A stretch of 50,705 nucleotides of DNA from Actinomycetes bacterium (GTDB taxonomy: Bacteria; Actinomycetota; Acidimicrobiia; Acidimicrobiales; Acidimicrobiaceae), in the NCBI GenBank assembly GCA_021799035.1, contig JAJZBG010000001.1:1-50705 (forward strand). Reading direction: 5' to 3'. The notes under the pieces were generated by a model. It ran no database searches. It had not been told where the DNA came from and saw only the letters and a program-made list of their open reading frames with translations. The position numbers were made by a program, and so were the translations under genes. Within the stretch, counting starts at the first letter, position 1. The number at the start of each line of letters is the position of its first letter. Below, piece after piece: positions 16,325 to 26,340 of this stretch.

Positions 16325-16624
16325 GTGTCTGAGGTAGCGTTAGTTGCCAAGTCTGGTCGGCTTCCAGGAAGCCCTGTATCCCGCCGTCTGCGCTTAGAGG
16401 GCCAGATACCTGGCGTAGTATACGGTGCGTCGGTCGATCCATTAGCGGTCTCGTGCGATGGTCGGGAGCTTCGTGCGGCAATGGCGAAGCAGCAGTTGGT
16501 CGGAAGCGTCGTGGAGTTGGAGCTTGATGGGAACAAGCATCAAGCCATTGTCAAGGAGATTCAGCGGCACCCCGTCCGTCAAGAGGTTCTCCATATAGAT
16601 TTCCAGCTTCTAAGCAAGAAGTAA
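16325..16624 (+). CDS. rplY: 50S ribosomal protein L25, short form
   Basis: Binds 5S rRNA in the large subunit. The 99 residues match the N-terminal 5S-binding domain only: LRLEGQIPGVVYGASVDPLA, then ELELDGNKHQAIVKEIQRHP and a final VLHIDFQLLSKK. Most actinobacterial L25 (CTC/TL5 type) continue for about another 100 residues after the HIDF strand. This one stops, as in E. coli. The GTG start follows GAGGAGAG. Conserved position between prs and pth. Confidence 0.9.
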   Translation: MSEVALVAKSGRLPGSPVSRRLRLEGQIPGVVYGASVDPLAVSCDGRELRAAMAKQQLVGSVVELELDGNKHQAIVKEIQRHPVRQEVLHIDFQLLSKK

Positions 16625-16669
16625 TCCCGAAATCTTGATATCGCTTCGGTACCAGATTAGGAGAATGAA

Positions 16670-17242
16670 ATAAGCGTAATAGTGCTGGGATTGGGAAATC
16701 CCGGGAGGGCTTATGAGAGGACCAGGCACAATCTAGGCGCCATGGCTGTAGCGGAGGTCGCTTCCCGGCATGGCGTGTCTCTAGTGCCGAATCCACGCTC
16801 CAAGGCATTGCTCGCTGAGATCAAGTTGGGTTCTGAAGTTGTTGCCCTTGCGTTTCCCCAGACATATGTGAATAACTCCGGTCAGTCTCTGCGAGGGCTT
16901 ATCAAGAAGTACCCAATTGCGTCGCCAGAGAGTCTCATTGTGATTCATGATGAGCTTGACCTGCCACCTGGGGTGGTCAGAGTCAAGAAGGGTGGCGGCG
17001 TTGCCGGCCACAACGGCCTGAAATCAATCGTTGCATTTTACGGATCCTCGGACTTTGTGAGGATCCGCATTGGAATAGGTCGGCCGATCGCTTCGGGAGC
17101 TGTAGTCAACTACGTGCTGGCCGTTCCCCCACTCAAGGAGAGAGAGGCGTTGCAGGTCGGTGTTTCGAAGGCTGCAGATGCCATCGAAGAAATCGTCGTC
17201 AACGGAGTCGATGCCGCAATGAATCGGCTCAATGTTCGATAG
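16670..17242 (+). CDS. pth: Peptidyl-tRNA hydrolase, probable AUA start
   Basis: Recycles tRNA from peptidyl-tRNA released by stalled ribosomes. Family motifs: VLGLGNPGRAYERTRHNLG with N10 and catalytic H20, PQTYVNNSGQSLRGL, HDELDLPPG, and GGGVAGHNGLKSI. The start is unusual. An in-frame stop at 16658-16660 limits the N-terminus; the only ATG/GTG/TTG left is the GTG at 16682, which is 18 nt from the AGGAG (16659-16663) and would remove the conserved first strand. The ATA at 16670 has ideal 6-nt spacing and gives (M)SVIVLGLGNPG, the standard N-terminus; 190 residues. If AUA is not used, the gene is 16682-17242. Confidence 0.9.
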   Translation: MSVIVLGLGNPGRAYERTRHNLGAMAVAEVASRHGVSLVPNPRSKALLAEIKLGSEVVALAFPQTYVNNSGQSLRGLIKKYPIASPESLIVIHDELDLPPGVVRVKKGGGVAGHNGLKSIVAFYGSSDFVRIRIGIGRPIASGAVVNYVLAVPPLKEREALQVGVSKAADAIEEIVVNGVDAAMNRLNVR

Positions 17243-17254
17243 CTTTAAATAAAA

Positions 17255-20200
17255 GTGAACTTTAGAAGCCTTTTCGTTTCCCTTAGCCAGATTCCATCCA
17301 TTGAGAAGGTGCATGGCTTCCCTTCAGAAAGCTTTCATCTGACGGCTCCAGCCATACCTTTCCTGCTCGGAGCGCTTTCTGAGGCAAGGGAAGACGGCAA
17401 CATTGTAGCCGTTGTGGCAACCTGGCAGCAGGCATTCGAACTGTATCAGGAACTCAAGGAGTTGCTTGGGCCAGAGACAGTGCGACTATATCCGTCTTGG
17501 GAAACGCTGCCAATGGAGAGGGTTTCTCCCTCGATTGAAACGATGGGACGGCGCCTTCGAGTCTTGAATGAAATCACCGGCCGCGTTCACGTTGCGAATC
17601 GGCTAGTCGTTGTTGCGTCTGCCAGGTCAGTCTCACAGCTAGTAGGATACTCAGCACTTGCCGCAGGCGTTTTGCACCTAGTTCTGGGTGAGACTGTCAG
17701 GCTTGAAGAAGCGACTGAATGGTTGGCCCACAGTGGCTATCGGCGCGAATATCAAGCAGAGAACAGAGGTGAGTTCTCGGTGCGCGGCTCAATTCTAGAC
17801 ATCTTCCCCTCCGACCAGGATCTGCCGATAAGGGCCGACTTTTTCGGGGATGAGATCGACAGACTGTCTACATTTGACCCGTCTGATCAGCTGTCGATCG
17901 AGTCTATAGAGAGAGTCACGCTGTATCCTGCGCGCGAACTCCTTCTGACGGAGCAGATCCGAAATACGGCTGCGCAGCTGCGCAATGAGCTGCCATATGC
18001 GGGATCTACCTGGGAGAGAATTGCGGATGGCCAGTTTTTCGAAGGTATCGAGTCCTGGCTTCCCTGGCTGGATCGCTCCGCAAAAAACTTTGGTGATCTG
18101 CTGGGCTCCGATACTCGGGTGATAATTTTTGAACCAACCAGGTTGAGGTCTCGAGTGTCAGACCTCCTACAGGAAGAAAGATCCATAGCCGAAGGCCTCA
18201 GTGCGACCTGGATGGTTCCGGCTGATCATGAAAGGTTTCCTCAGCTTTATAGAGAGCTCGACACTGTCTTCGGTTCGACTCAAGCAACAATTCAGCTGGC
18301 CAACACAGTCAAAGACCCGTCGATCAAGATAGAGCTGTCAGCCAGTGGTTTTGATCTTGCAGCGAAGGATTCTGACGCGATAGTTGCACGGCTTTCGCAG
18401 TTGCGTGCACAAGGATATCTGCTCTTCCTATGTGCCGCTAACCAGGCGCTTGCACAGAGGCTGGCCGCTTCATTGGCGAGCTACGGATTCGATTCAGCTG
18501 TAGTTCACGACCAGGAACAGCTTGATCTGCTGCTCGGTCGAAAAGAGCCCGGCATTTATGTCGTGCCAAGCGAACTCGAACATGGAGCGCTCTTTGGCGA
18601 ACTGAGGGTCGGGATTGCCGGTGTTGGGGACCTGACCAACAGGCGCAGAGCGCAAAGGGGTTCCCGATCGAGGCACCAAGTGCGGACCCAGGTGTTCGAG
18701 ACTCTTCAAATTGGCGGGTACGTCGTTCACAGCCATCATGGCGTAGGCCGGTTTGCAGGCATGGTCAAACAGGAGCTTGCCGGCATTGAGCGAGATTATC
18801 TTTTGATCGAGTACCGAGGCGGTGATCGCCTATACGTGCCTTCAGAGCAAATGGAGTCCATCACTCCTTATCTTGGTGGTGAAGCGCCGACACTTTCCAA
18901 GCTTGGCGGTTCCGAATGGCAAAAGACAAGGGCGAAGGTGAGAAGGGCCGTATCACGCGTTGCCCAGGAACTCATAGTTCTTTACCAGAAGCGACTTGTC
19001 ACCAAAGGGTTTGCCTTTTCCCCGGACACCGTCTGGCAGAAAGAGATGGAGGACCTTTTCCCTTACGACCTCACACCAGACCAGGCGCGAGCGATTGCAG
19101 AGGTCAAGGCTGACATGGAGTCAGAGAGGCCTATGGATAGATTGATCTGCGGAGATGTCGGATTTGGGAAGACAGAGATCGCCATCCGGGCAGTCTTTAA
19201 GGCGGTTCAGGATGGCAAGCAAGCGGCAGTGCTTGTTCCGACCACCCTTTTGGCGCAGCAACATTTTCAGACTTTTTCGGATCGATTTGCTGGATTCCCG
19301 GTGCGTGTGGAGGTCATCTCGCGGTTTCTCTCGCAGGCCCAAAGCAGAGCAGTGGTCGAAAGGGTTGCCTCTGGAGATGCGGACGTCGTAATAGGTACGC
19401 ATCGACTTCTCAGTCAGGACGTCAGATTCGCTGATCTCGGTCTATTGGTAATTGACGAGGAGCAACATTTCGGCGTAACCCATAAGGAGACGATCAAGAA
19501 GGTCAAAGCCGGTGTGGATGTTTTAACGCTTACGGCGACTCCAATACCTAGAACTCTGGAAATGTCGCTTACCGGAATAAGGGACATGAGTCTTCTCAGC
19601 ACACCGCCTAACAAAAGGCAGCCGATTCTGACTTATGTGGGAGAGTATGACGAGCTTGCTGTGACCGAAGCTGTTCGCAGAGAGCTCATGCGCGAAGGAC
19701 AGGTCTTCTTTGTGCACAACAGGGTTTCCGATATTGAAGCTGTGGCACAGCGGTTGTCAAGGCTGGTTCCCGAGGCAAGACTGGCAATCGCTCATGGGCA
19801 GATGGATGAAGACCTATTGGAGCGGACTGTGGTCGACTTTTGGGAAGGAAGGTCAGATGTACTCGTTTGCACGACCATAATCGAATCAGGGATTGACATG
19901 CCCACGGTCAATACTCTGGTTGTTGACCGAGCCGACATGTTGGGCCTAGGTCAGCTGCATCAGTTGCGAGGCCGGATCGGACGATCTGGAACTCGAGGTT
20001 ATGCGTACCTGTTCCATCCAGCAGAGAGTTCACTGAGCGAAGAAGCTTACGAGAGGCTCAAGACTATCGGAGAGAACACTGAGCTTGGATCGGGTTTTCG
20101 AATAGCCAAGCGTGATCTCGAGATACGTGGGGCAGGAAACATCCTTGGCGAAGACCAGTCAGGGCATATAGCAGCCGTTGGATACGATCTTTATGTGAGA

Positions 20201-20701
20201 ATGGTTGAAGAGGCGGTCAGAGAGCTGAAAGGAGAGTTCGAAGAGCCTCTGCCTGAAATCAAGCTTGAAATACCTGTCGGGGCGGTCATCCCAGAGAGCT
20301 ATATATCTAGGACTGACGTGCGCCTTGAGGCATATAGAAGGTTGTCGATGTGCATCGCTGACGAGGACGTCGACGTCCTCGGGCAGGAGTGGGTCGACAG
20401 GTTCGGGCCCCTTCCAGACCAGACCAGATCGCTGCTGCGCTTGGCCAAGCTCAGAGCGCGCGCAATTCGAGCTGGTGTCACTGAAGTGGTTGTTGCAGGT
20501 CTCGGAAGGTCTTCGCTGGTCAGCCCGTCGGTGAAGCTGGCCCCGGTTGAGCTGAAGGCTTCACTCGCCACGAGGTTGAAAAGGGTATTTCCCAAAGGGA
20601 TTTACAAGGAATCTGAGAGAGCTGTGGTAATACCAATTTCAAAAGCTTCAGACCCCATGCAGGCTGTTGAAAAGGTGTTTGATGAGTTGATCGAGGGCTA
20701 G
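17255..20701 (+). CDS. mfd: Transcription-repair coupling factor
   Basis: DNA translocase that removes RNA polymerase stalled at lesions and recruits UvrA. Its 1148 residues have the usual order: UvrB-like module (about 15-330), RNA-polymerase-interacting domain (about 480-560, VHSHHGVGRFAGM then YRGGDRLYVPSEQ), RecG-like motor with Walker A GDVGFGKTE (about 633-641) and DEEQHFGV (about 734-741), helicase motif VI QLRGRIGRSGTRGYAY, and a TRCF C-terminal domain. The GTG start lacks a clear Shine-Dalgarno and lies 12 nt after pth, so coupling is likely. Conserved pth-mfd order. Confidence 0.95.
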   Translation: MNFRSLFVSLSQIPSIEKVHGFPSESFHLTAPAIPFLLGALSEAREDGNIVAVVATWQQAFELYQELKELLGPETVRLYPSWETLPMERVSPSIETMGRRLRVLNEITGRVHVANRLVVVASARSVSQLVGYSALAAGVLHLVLGETVRLEEATEWLAHSGYRREYQAENRGEFSVRGSILDIFPSDQDLPIRADFFGDEIDRLSTFDPSDQLSIESIERVTLYPARELLLTEQIRNTAAQLRNELPYAGSTWERIADGQFFEGIESWLPWLDRSAKNFGDLLGSDTRVIIFEPTRLRSRVSDLLQEERSIAEGLSATWMVPADHERFPQLYRELDTVFGSTQATIQLANTVKDPSIKIELSASGFDLAAKDSDAIVARLSQLRAQGYLLFLCAANQALAQRLAASLASYGFDSAVVHDQEQLDLLLGRKEPGIYVVPSELEHGALFGELRVGIAGVGDLTNRRRAQRGSRSRHQVRTQVFETLQIGGYVVHSHHGVGRFAGMVKQELAGIERDYLLIEYRGGDRLYVPSEQMESITPYLGGEAPTLSKLGGSEWQKTRAKVRRAVSRVAQELIVLYQKRLVTKGFAFSPDTVWQKEMEDLFPYDLTPDQARAIAEVKADMESERPMDRLICGDVGFGKTEIAIRAVFKAVQDGKQAAVLVPTTLLAQQHFQTFSDRFAGFPVRVEVISRFLSQAQSRAVVERVASGDADVVIGTHRLLSQDVRFADLGLLVIDEEQHFGVTHKETIKKVKAGVDVLTLTATPIPRTLEMSLTGIRDMSLLSTPPNKRQPILTYVGEYDELAVTEAVRRELMREGQVFFVHNRVSDIEAVAQRLSRLVPEARLAIAHGQMDEDLLERTVVDFWEGRSDVLVCTTIIESGIDMPTVNTLVVDRADMLGLGQLHQLRGRIGRSGTRGYAYLFHPAESSLSEEAYERLKTIGENTELGSGFRIAKRDLEIRGAGNILGEDQSGHIAAVGYDLYVRMVEEAVRELKGEFEEPLPEIKLEIPVGAVIPESYISRTDVRLEAYRRLSMCIADEDVDVLGQEWVDRFGPLPDQTRSLLRLAKLRARAIRAGVTEVVVAGLGRSSLVSPSVKLAPVELKASLATRLKRVFPKGIYKESERAVVIPISKASDPMQAVEKVFDELIEG

Positions 20702-20981
20702 CCTGCATGCGGTACTTTGTTCTTAGCTTTGCCTTAGAAGAGGCATCACGGTTTTCTGCAAGGATAGGGTAGTTTTGTCTGTGCGGTTTTGGATTCCTCG
20801 GACGGGCGATTGGAAAAATGTTTTGCCAGGCGCTAGTTTGCGTTAGCTGTTGCTGCAGGGGCAAGCCGGCTGCGCCAGTGATGGTTAGACCTTTCTGGCT
20901 GACTCTGGCAGATGCCGGATAAGGCTTTGCGAGGTTCTGGCCTAGGGGGCTTGCCGCGTACGTCTCATTGGAGGACTTGAG
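20702..20981 (+). other. 280-bp spacer with possible structured RNA, between mfd and the parvulin gene
   Basis: No gene is supported. Two 8-base arms, GGCAAGCC (20860-20867) and GGCTTGCC (20948-20955), can pair over an 80-nt interval that itself holds short helices (GCCGG...CCGG, CCAG...CTGG). This could be the 5' leader of the lipoprotein mRNA. I recognise no known riboswitch. The Shine-Dalgarno GGAGG of the next gene is 14 nt beyond the second arm. Confidence 0.3.
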
Positions 20982-22001
20982 TTGAGATTGTCGAGAATTT
21001 TGGGACTGTTGGCTGTTGGTGTAGCTCTGACTGGCTGCGTGACTTCCTCTTCAGCTGCTGCGACTGTAAATGGCAAGACGATAACTTCGGCTGAGCTGCT
21101 TTCGGAGGTTAATTCGATCACCGCCAACAAGGCTTTCGTGAAGCAGCTCGAGGCTTCACAGCCGGTTTACGGCCAGGGGGTTTCCAGCAACACCTACAAC
21201 ATGAGTTTCGTTGATGAGGTGCTCAACAGGCGTATCTCTATGGACCTCATCGAAAACGAAGCTCAGAAGTTTGGAATCAAGTTGACCTCGCAAGACATAG
21301 CGCTTGGCCGGGTGGATGCTGAGCAGACCTTTGGTGGGACCTCAGTCTTTGACCAGTTTTCAAAAGAGTACCAGGCACGCCTGATCAAGGACTCGGCGAT
21401 GCTTGATGTAGTGGAGGCGCGCCTTGTAAACGCTGACATTTCTCTAAACGCTTTGCGCAGTTACTATACAGCGCACTCTGCCGAGTTCGACAACATTTGC
21501 TCATCGCAGATACTGGTAAGCACTCAGGCTCAGGCAAACTCGCTTTACCAGCAGCTCCAGCAAGGCGCGAACTTCGCTGCGCTTGCAAAAGCGAATTCTG
21601 GAGATCCCAATACCGCTCCCAACGGTGGGGCTGTCGGCTGTGGCACCTTTGCAAATTATGTGTCTGCACTGGGAAGCCAGTATGCACAAATTGTGAAGAA
21701 CATGGCAGCCAAAACAATTGCGCCACCTGCACATCTGCCTACCGGATGGGCGATCATACAGGTCACATCTAGAACCACCCTCCCGTTTGATCAGCTGACC
21801 CCTCAGATAAGGGCTGCGATACTTGGCACAAAGGGTCAAAATGCTATCACTAACCTGTTGAACAGCGCAGCGAAGGGAGCCTCGATTACCGTCAATTCGC
21901 GATACGGCCACATCGCGACCAGTGGCACTTCCTCTGGCGTCTCTCCACTTTTCAGTCCGGCACCCTCGCTCCTGAACTTCTTCGTCCCTTCCGGGAGTTG
22001 A
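20982..22001 (+). CDS. SurA-like lipoprotein with parvulin (PpiC) domain
   Basis: Predicted surface lipoprotein foldase. The signal ends in the lipobox LTGC (C19 modified). A SurA-N-like helical chaperone region covers about 25-165 (NGKTITSAELLSEVNSI near the start). A rotamase segment covers about 165-270 (ILVSTQAQANSLYQQLQQGA, SGDPNTAPNGGAVGCGTF, ending in WAIIQVTSRT). The C-terminal 60 residues are Ser/Gly-rich. The TTG start is 7 nt after GGAGG. Located between mfd and mazG; mycobacteria also have a lipoprotein gene (lpqU) near this place, though of another family. Likely helps fold exported proteins. Confidence 0.85.
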   Translation: MRLSRILGLLAVGVALTGCVTSSSAAATVNGKTITSAELLSEVNSITANKAFVKQLEASQPVYGQGVSSNTYNMSFVDEVLNRRISMDLIENEAQKFGIKLTSQDIALGRVDAEQTFGGTSVFDQFSKEYQARLIKDSAMLDVVEARLVNADISLNALRSYYTAHSAEFDNICSSQILVSTQAQANSLYQQLQQGANFAALAKANSGDPNTAPNGGAVGCGTFANYVSALGSQYAQIVKNMAAKTIAPPAHLPTGWAIIQVTSRTTLPFDQLTPQIRAAILGTKGQNAITNLLNSAAKGASITVNSRYGHIATSGTSSGVSPLFSPAPSLLNFFVPSGS

Positions 22002-22111
22002 GCTCTTGATCAAACTGCTCGACAAACCCCTTCCTTGAGGTTGGGGACGATGCCACAGTACGCTGGAGTTGCAGTTTTAGATCGGGTAAGTATTGTAAGG
22101 TGAGGTGGCCT

Positions 22112-23506
22112 ATGGGGAGGATCGTTGTCGCTGGCTTAGGGGCAGGTGATGTGCCGGCAATCGATCAGAGAGTATGGGCCATGTTGGACCAAGTTGACTT
22201 GGTCATCTTCCGCACCGAGATTCACCCCAGTGCTGCAGCCGCACGTCTCGAGATAGTGGGGAGGAAGCCGTCGGTTGCATTCGAGTCCTTCGATCCCCTC
22301 TACGAGCGCGCCGAGACGTTCGAGCAGCTCTACCGTGAAATGGCGGAGAAAATTGTGGAGGCTTCTCGATCAATGGCTGGGACAATCCTCTATTTGGTAC
22401 CCGGATCTCCTCTTGTGGCAGAGAGGAGCGTTGACATCCTCCGGGAGTCGATGGCCGACCTGGTTGAGGTGATTCCCGGAGTCTCATTTCTTGAGCTTGT
22501 CTGGTCGGCGCTGCGCATCGATCCGTTTGCTTCGGGTGTGACGATGACAGATGCCCGAGACTTTCCTTCTCATGCGAAGCTAAACTGCGGACCATTCTTG
22601 CTCACGCAAGTATGGTCCAAGCAGATCCTTTCTGAAGTAAAGCTTGCCGTCGCCAATCCCAAAGAAGCAAAGGCAGTAGTGCTGCAGCGGCTGGGCACTT
22701 CGGAAGAGCACATAGAGGAGCTTCTCTGGGACGATCTCGATAGGTTGGTGGACCCGGATCATCTCACGACTATTTACATTGAGCGAATTCCGGCCGCGCC
22801 AGGTCCAGCGCTTGTTGAGCTTTTTGACATTATTGCGAGGTTGAGGAATGAGTGTCCCTGGGATCGGGAGCAGACCCACGAGTCGCTCGTTTCCCACTTA
22901 TTGGAGGAGAGTTACGAGGTCATCGATGTCATCGAAAAGCTCGGCAAGGCGGGCGATGAAGAGCGGATCGCGAAGCTTTTTGGAGAGCTTGAAGGTGAGC
23001 TGGGAGATCTTCTGGTTCAAGTGTACTTTCATTCCAATCTCGCCTCTGAAGAGGGTTGGTTCGATCTTTCCGACGTAGCTGACACCGTCATTTCGAAATT
23101 GATTCGCCGTCACCCACATGTCTTTACAGAACTGGAAGTGAGCAGTTCCGAAGAGGTGATCGCTAACTGGGAGGAGATCAAGAAGACTCAGGAGGGGCGG
23201 GAAAGCGTGCTTGAAGGAATCCCGGAGTCGTTGCCGGTGCTGATGCTAGTTTCAAAGCTTCTAAGAAAGGCGACAGCAGTCGGAATAGAGATTCCGCCTG
23301 TCGAGGTTTCAGTCGGAGCGGTGTCGCGAGTTTGGGAAGATCTTTCTGTTGGCGCGCTATCTGGCCGTTCAGAATTGTCGAGGCAATTCGGAGAGCTCCT
23401 TTGGTGGATCGCAAATCTCGCAAAAGAAATTGGAATTGACCTGGAATCGGCTTTACGATCTAGGTCGAAGGATTTCGTTGAAGTGATAGAGGCGGCGGAG
23501 AGTTAG
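22112..23506 (+). CDS. mazG: MazG nucleotide pyrophosphohydrolase fused to a tetrapyrrole-methylase-like domain
   Basis: Two-part 464-residue protein like B. subtilis YabN. Residues 1-225 resemble SAM-dependent tetrapyrrole methylases (VVAGLGAGDVPAIDQRVW, VPGSPLVAERSV, IPGVSFLELVWSAL); in this family the half has no confirmed methyl acceptor. The MazG domain starts at C248-P-W-D and has the metal-binding E-x-x-E...E-x-x-D pattern (LLEESYEVIDVIE and GELEGELGDLLVQV), then a weaker second MazG-like repeat (about 370-460). It hydrolyses NTPs to NMP plus PPi, cleaning the nucleotide pool. I prefer the ATG at 22112, 6 nt after GAGG, to a GTG at 22100. Confidence 0.92.
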   Translation: MGRIVVAGLGAGDVPAIDQRVWAMLDQVDLVIFRTEIHPSAAAARLEIVGRKPSVAFESFDPLYERAETFEQLYREMAEKIVEASRSMAGTILYLVPGSPLVAERSVDILRESMADLVEVIPGVSFLELVWSALRIDPFASGVTMTDARDFPSHAKLNCGPFLLTQVWSKQILSEVKLAVANPKEAKAVVLQRLGTSEEHIEELLWDDLDRLVDPDHLTTIYIERIPAAPGPALVELFDIIARLRNECPWDREQTHESLVSHLLEESYEVIDVIEKLGKAGDEERIAKLFGELEGELGDLLVQVYFHSNLASEEGWFDLSDVADTVISKLIRRHPHVFTELEVSSSEEVIANWEEIKKTQEGRESVLEGIPESLPVLMLVSKLLRKATAVGIEIPPVEVSVGAVSRVWEDLSVGALSGRSELSRQFGELLWWIANLAKEIGIDLESALRSRSKDFVEVIEAAES

Positions 23507-23572
23507 AAATTCTGTTACCCTGTAGGGTTTGCTGAGTGTCGTAACGGACCTCCCGGACGGGACTATTCGTAA

Positions 23573-24868
<1,296 letters not shown>

Positions 24869-24876
24869 GAGAGGGT

Positions 24877-25197
24877 TTGATAAGACGCAGCAGAGTGGTG
24901 AAAATTCTGATTGCCCTTGTAGGCATCACCGTATACCTGCTTGCTGTTTTTCCGGCTCGTTCTTATCTCATTCAACGTGGCCAGGTGAAGAACACTATCT
25001 CACAGGTGAGGGCTGTCGAGAAATCCAATCAAGTTCTTCAGGAGAAGATAAACTCCATGAATTCGCCTTCTGAGATAGAGACGATAGCCAGAAGCCAATA
25101 TGGGCTTGTCAAGCCTGGCGAGAAGGCGTTTGTGGTGCTGCCTCCAACCGCCTCCACCACAACCACAATCCCGGGGAAATCTTCGCCTTCGAAGTAG
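24877..25197 (+). CDS. divIC: Septum formation initiator (DivIC/FtsB-like)
   Basis: Small bitopic division protein of 106 residues: basic N-terminus, a membrane helix at about 9-28 (VVKILIALVGITVYLLAVF), then an extracytoplasmic coiled coil (ISQVRAVEKSNQVLQEKINSM) and the family end motif ARSQYGLVKPGEKAFVVL. It bridges FtsL/FtsQ with the septal synthase complex. TTG start with AGGAGAGGG upstream. In mycobacteria the next gene is DUF501; here DUF501 is 12 kb downstream in the same orientation. Confidence 0.9.
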   Translation: MIRRSRVVKILIALVGITVYLLAVFPARSYLIQRGQVKNTISQVRAVEKSNQVLQEKINSMNSPSEIETIARSQYGLVKPGEKAFVVLPPTASTTTTIPGKSSPSK

Positions 25198-25239
25198 CGG
25201 AATTCTTAGTTGGCTTCAGCCAATGGATAATCTGAGCGG

Positions 25240-25302
25240 CCGAGCTCCTAGTCGGAAATCGATTTGGAGCTCGGATGGCTTAGCCGATAGGTTATAGCCG
25301 AT
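25240..25302 (+). promoter_or_regulatory. Structured leader of ctaA with a direct repeat
   Basis: CCGAGCTCC (25240-25248) and GGAGCTCGG (25266-25274) make a perfect 9-bp stem with a 17-nt loop. After it, TAGCCGAT occurs twice (25281-25288 and 25295-25302), the second copy overlapping the ctaA ATG. No normal Shine-Dalgarno precedes ctaA, so this leader may affect its translation. Alternatively the stem is an inefficient terminator for divIC. Confidence 0.4.
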
Positions 25303-26233
25303 GAACAAAGTCAACCATCAATCCGGTTTGACAAGGGAAAGCGATAGCGTCCATCGAACACTCAGGTGGCTCACCTTGGCTACTTTGGTGGCGACTTATC
25401 TGCTCATTGTCTTGGGAAGCACAGTGCGGGTTACCGAATCTGGTATGGGCTGCAAGGGGTGGCCATTGTGTTCGGGTCAGGTAGGTCCCATAGACAACAT
25501 TCATGCCTTGCTGGAACAGTCTCATCGATATCTGGCTACGATCGTGACAATACTGATCTGCGTGGTTGCGGTGGTTGTGTGGCGAGCGGGCCAGAGGGCA
25601 TCTCACCTCAGAACGTTGGCAGTGGCAGGGGTGGGCGTCATCGCAGTGCAGATCGTTCTCGGGGCTATCACAGTCATTACGAACAACGCCCCCGCCACCG
25701 TTGCCCTTCACCTGATTGTTGGACTCCTTTTCCTCGCTATCGTCACGGTGACCGCAGTTAGGGCATTCATAGGTCCTGAATGGGAATGGGATCCATTTCG
25801 AAACGGCGGTCAATTGGCGTTCTGGTCTCTTGCGTCAATCTTTTTGGTACTGATATCCGGATCACTTGTGGTTGACGGGGGCGCAGAGGAGGCATGTCCT
25901 TCCTGGCCGGTCTGCGTTGGGTCTCACGCCCAAGGAGGGCTGATAGATCTTCAGCTCATTCACCGTGCGATAGTGCTGATTGGAACGGTGCTTGTATTGG
26001 CTTATCTCGTAAAGGTGTTGAGATCCAGTTCCATCTCTGCTTCTCAAAGGGGGCTATCGATAACCGCGCTTGTTCTCCTTGCAGTGCAGATAGCGGCGGG
26101 CGCTGTAGTGGCTATCACCAAGGCGCCTGAAGCGCTTGCCGATATTCACCTCGCGTTGGCAGCAGCTTTATGGTCGGTTCTTGTGGCTGACGTCACCGTT
26201 GGTTCGTTGAGTGGGAAAAAGCTAGCGAATTGA
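25301..26233 (+). CDS. ctaA: Heme A synthase (CtaA/COX15)
   Basis: Oxidises the C8 methyl of heme O to give heme A for aa3-type oxidases. 310 residues and about eight helices. Heme-ligand histidines: EQSHRYLATI, TVALHLIVGLL, LIHRAIVLIG and DIHLALAAAL, one in each expected helix. Two extracytoplasmic Cys pairs, CKGWPLC and CPSWPVC, match the Cys-containing loops of the Gram-positive CtaA type. Neither ctaB (heme O synthase) nor oxidase subunits are in the window. It ends at a strong bidirectional hairpin. Confidence 0.93.
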   Translation: MNKVNHQSGLTRESDSVHRTLRWLTLATLVATYLLIVLGSTVRVTESGMGCKGWPLCSGQVGPIDNIHALLEQSHRYLATIVTILICVVAVVVWRAGQRASHLRTLAVAGVGVIAVQIVLGAITVITNNAPATVALHLIVGLLFLAIVTVTAVRAFIGPEWEWDPFRNGGQLAFWSLASIFLVLISGSLVVDGGAEEACPSWPVCVGSHAQGGLIDLQLIHRAIVLIGTVLVLAYLVKVLRSSSISASQRGLSITALVLLAVQIAAGAVVAITKAPEALADIHLALAAALWSVLVADVTVGSLSGKKLAN

Positions 26234-26295
26234 GCTTGCGCCACTATTTGTACAGACTAAGCGGTCACCCTGCGTTCAGCTGAATCGCGCGTTAA

Positions 26296-26329
26296 ATGGA
26301 AATTGCCCCCCGAAGGGGGCAATTTCCAT
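26296..26329. terminator. Bidirectional terminator hairpin between ctaA and the MFS gene
   Basis: A perfect 15-bp stem, ATGGAAATTGCCCCC (26296-26310) with GGGGGCAATTTCCAT (26315-26329), has the loop CGAA. It lies between two convergent genes (stops at 26233 and 26341), so it should end both. There is no long T-run outside the stem. Confidence 0.85.
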
Positions 26330-26340
26330 GTCCGAGAGTG

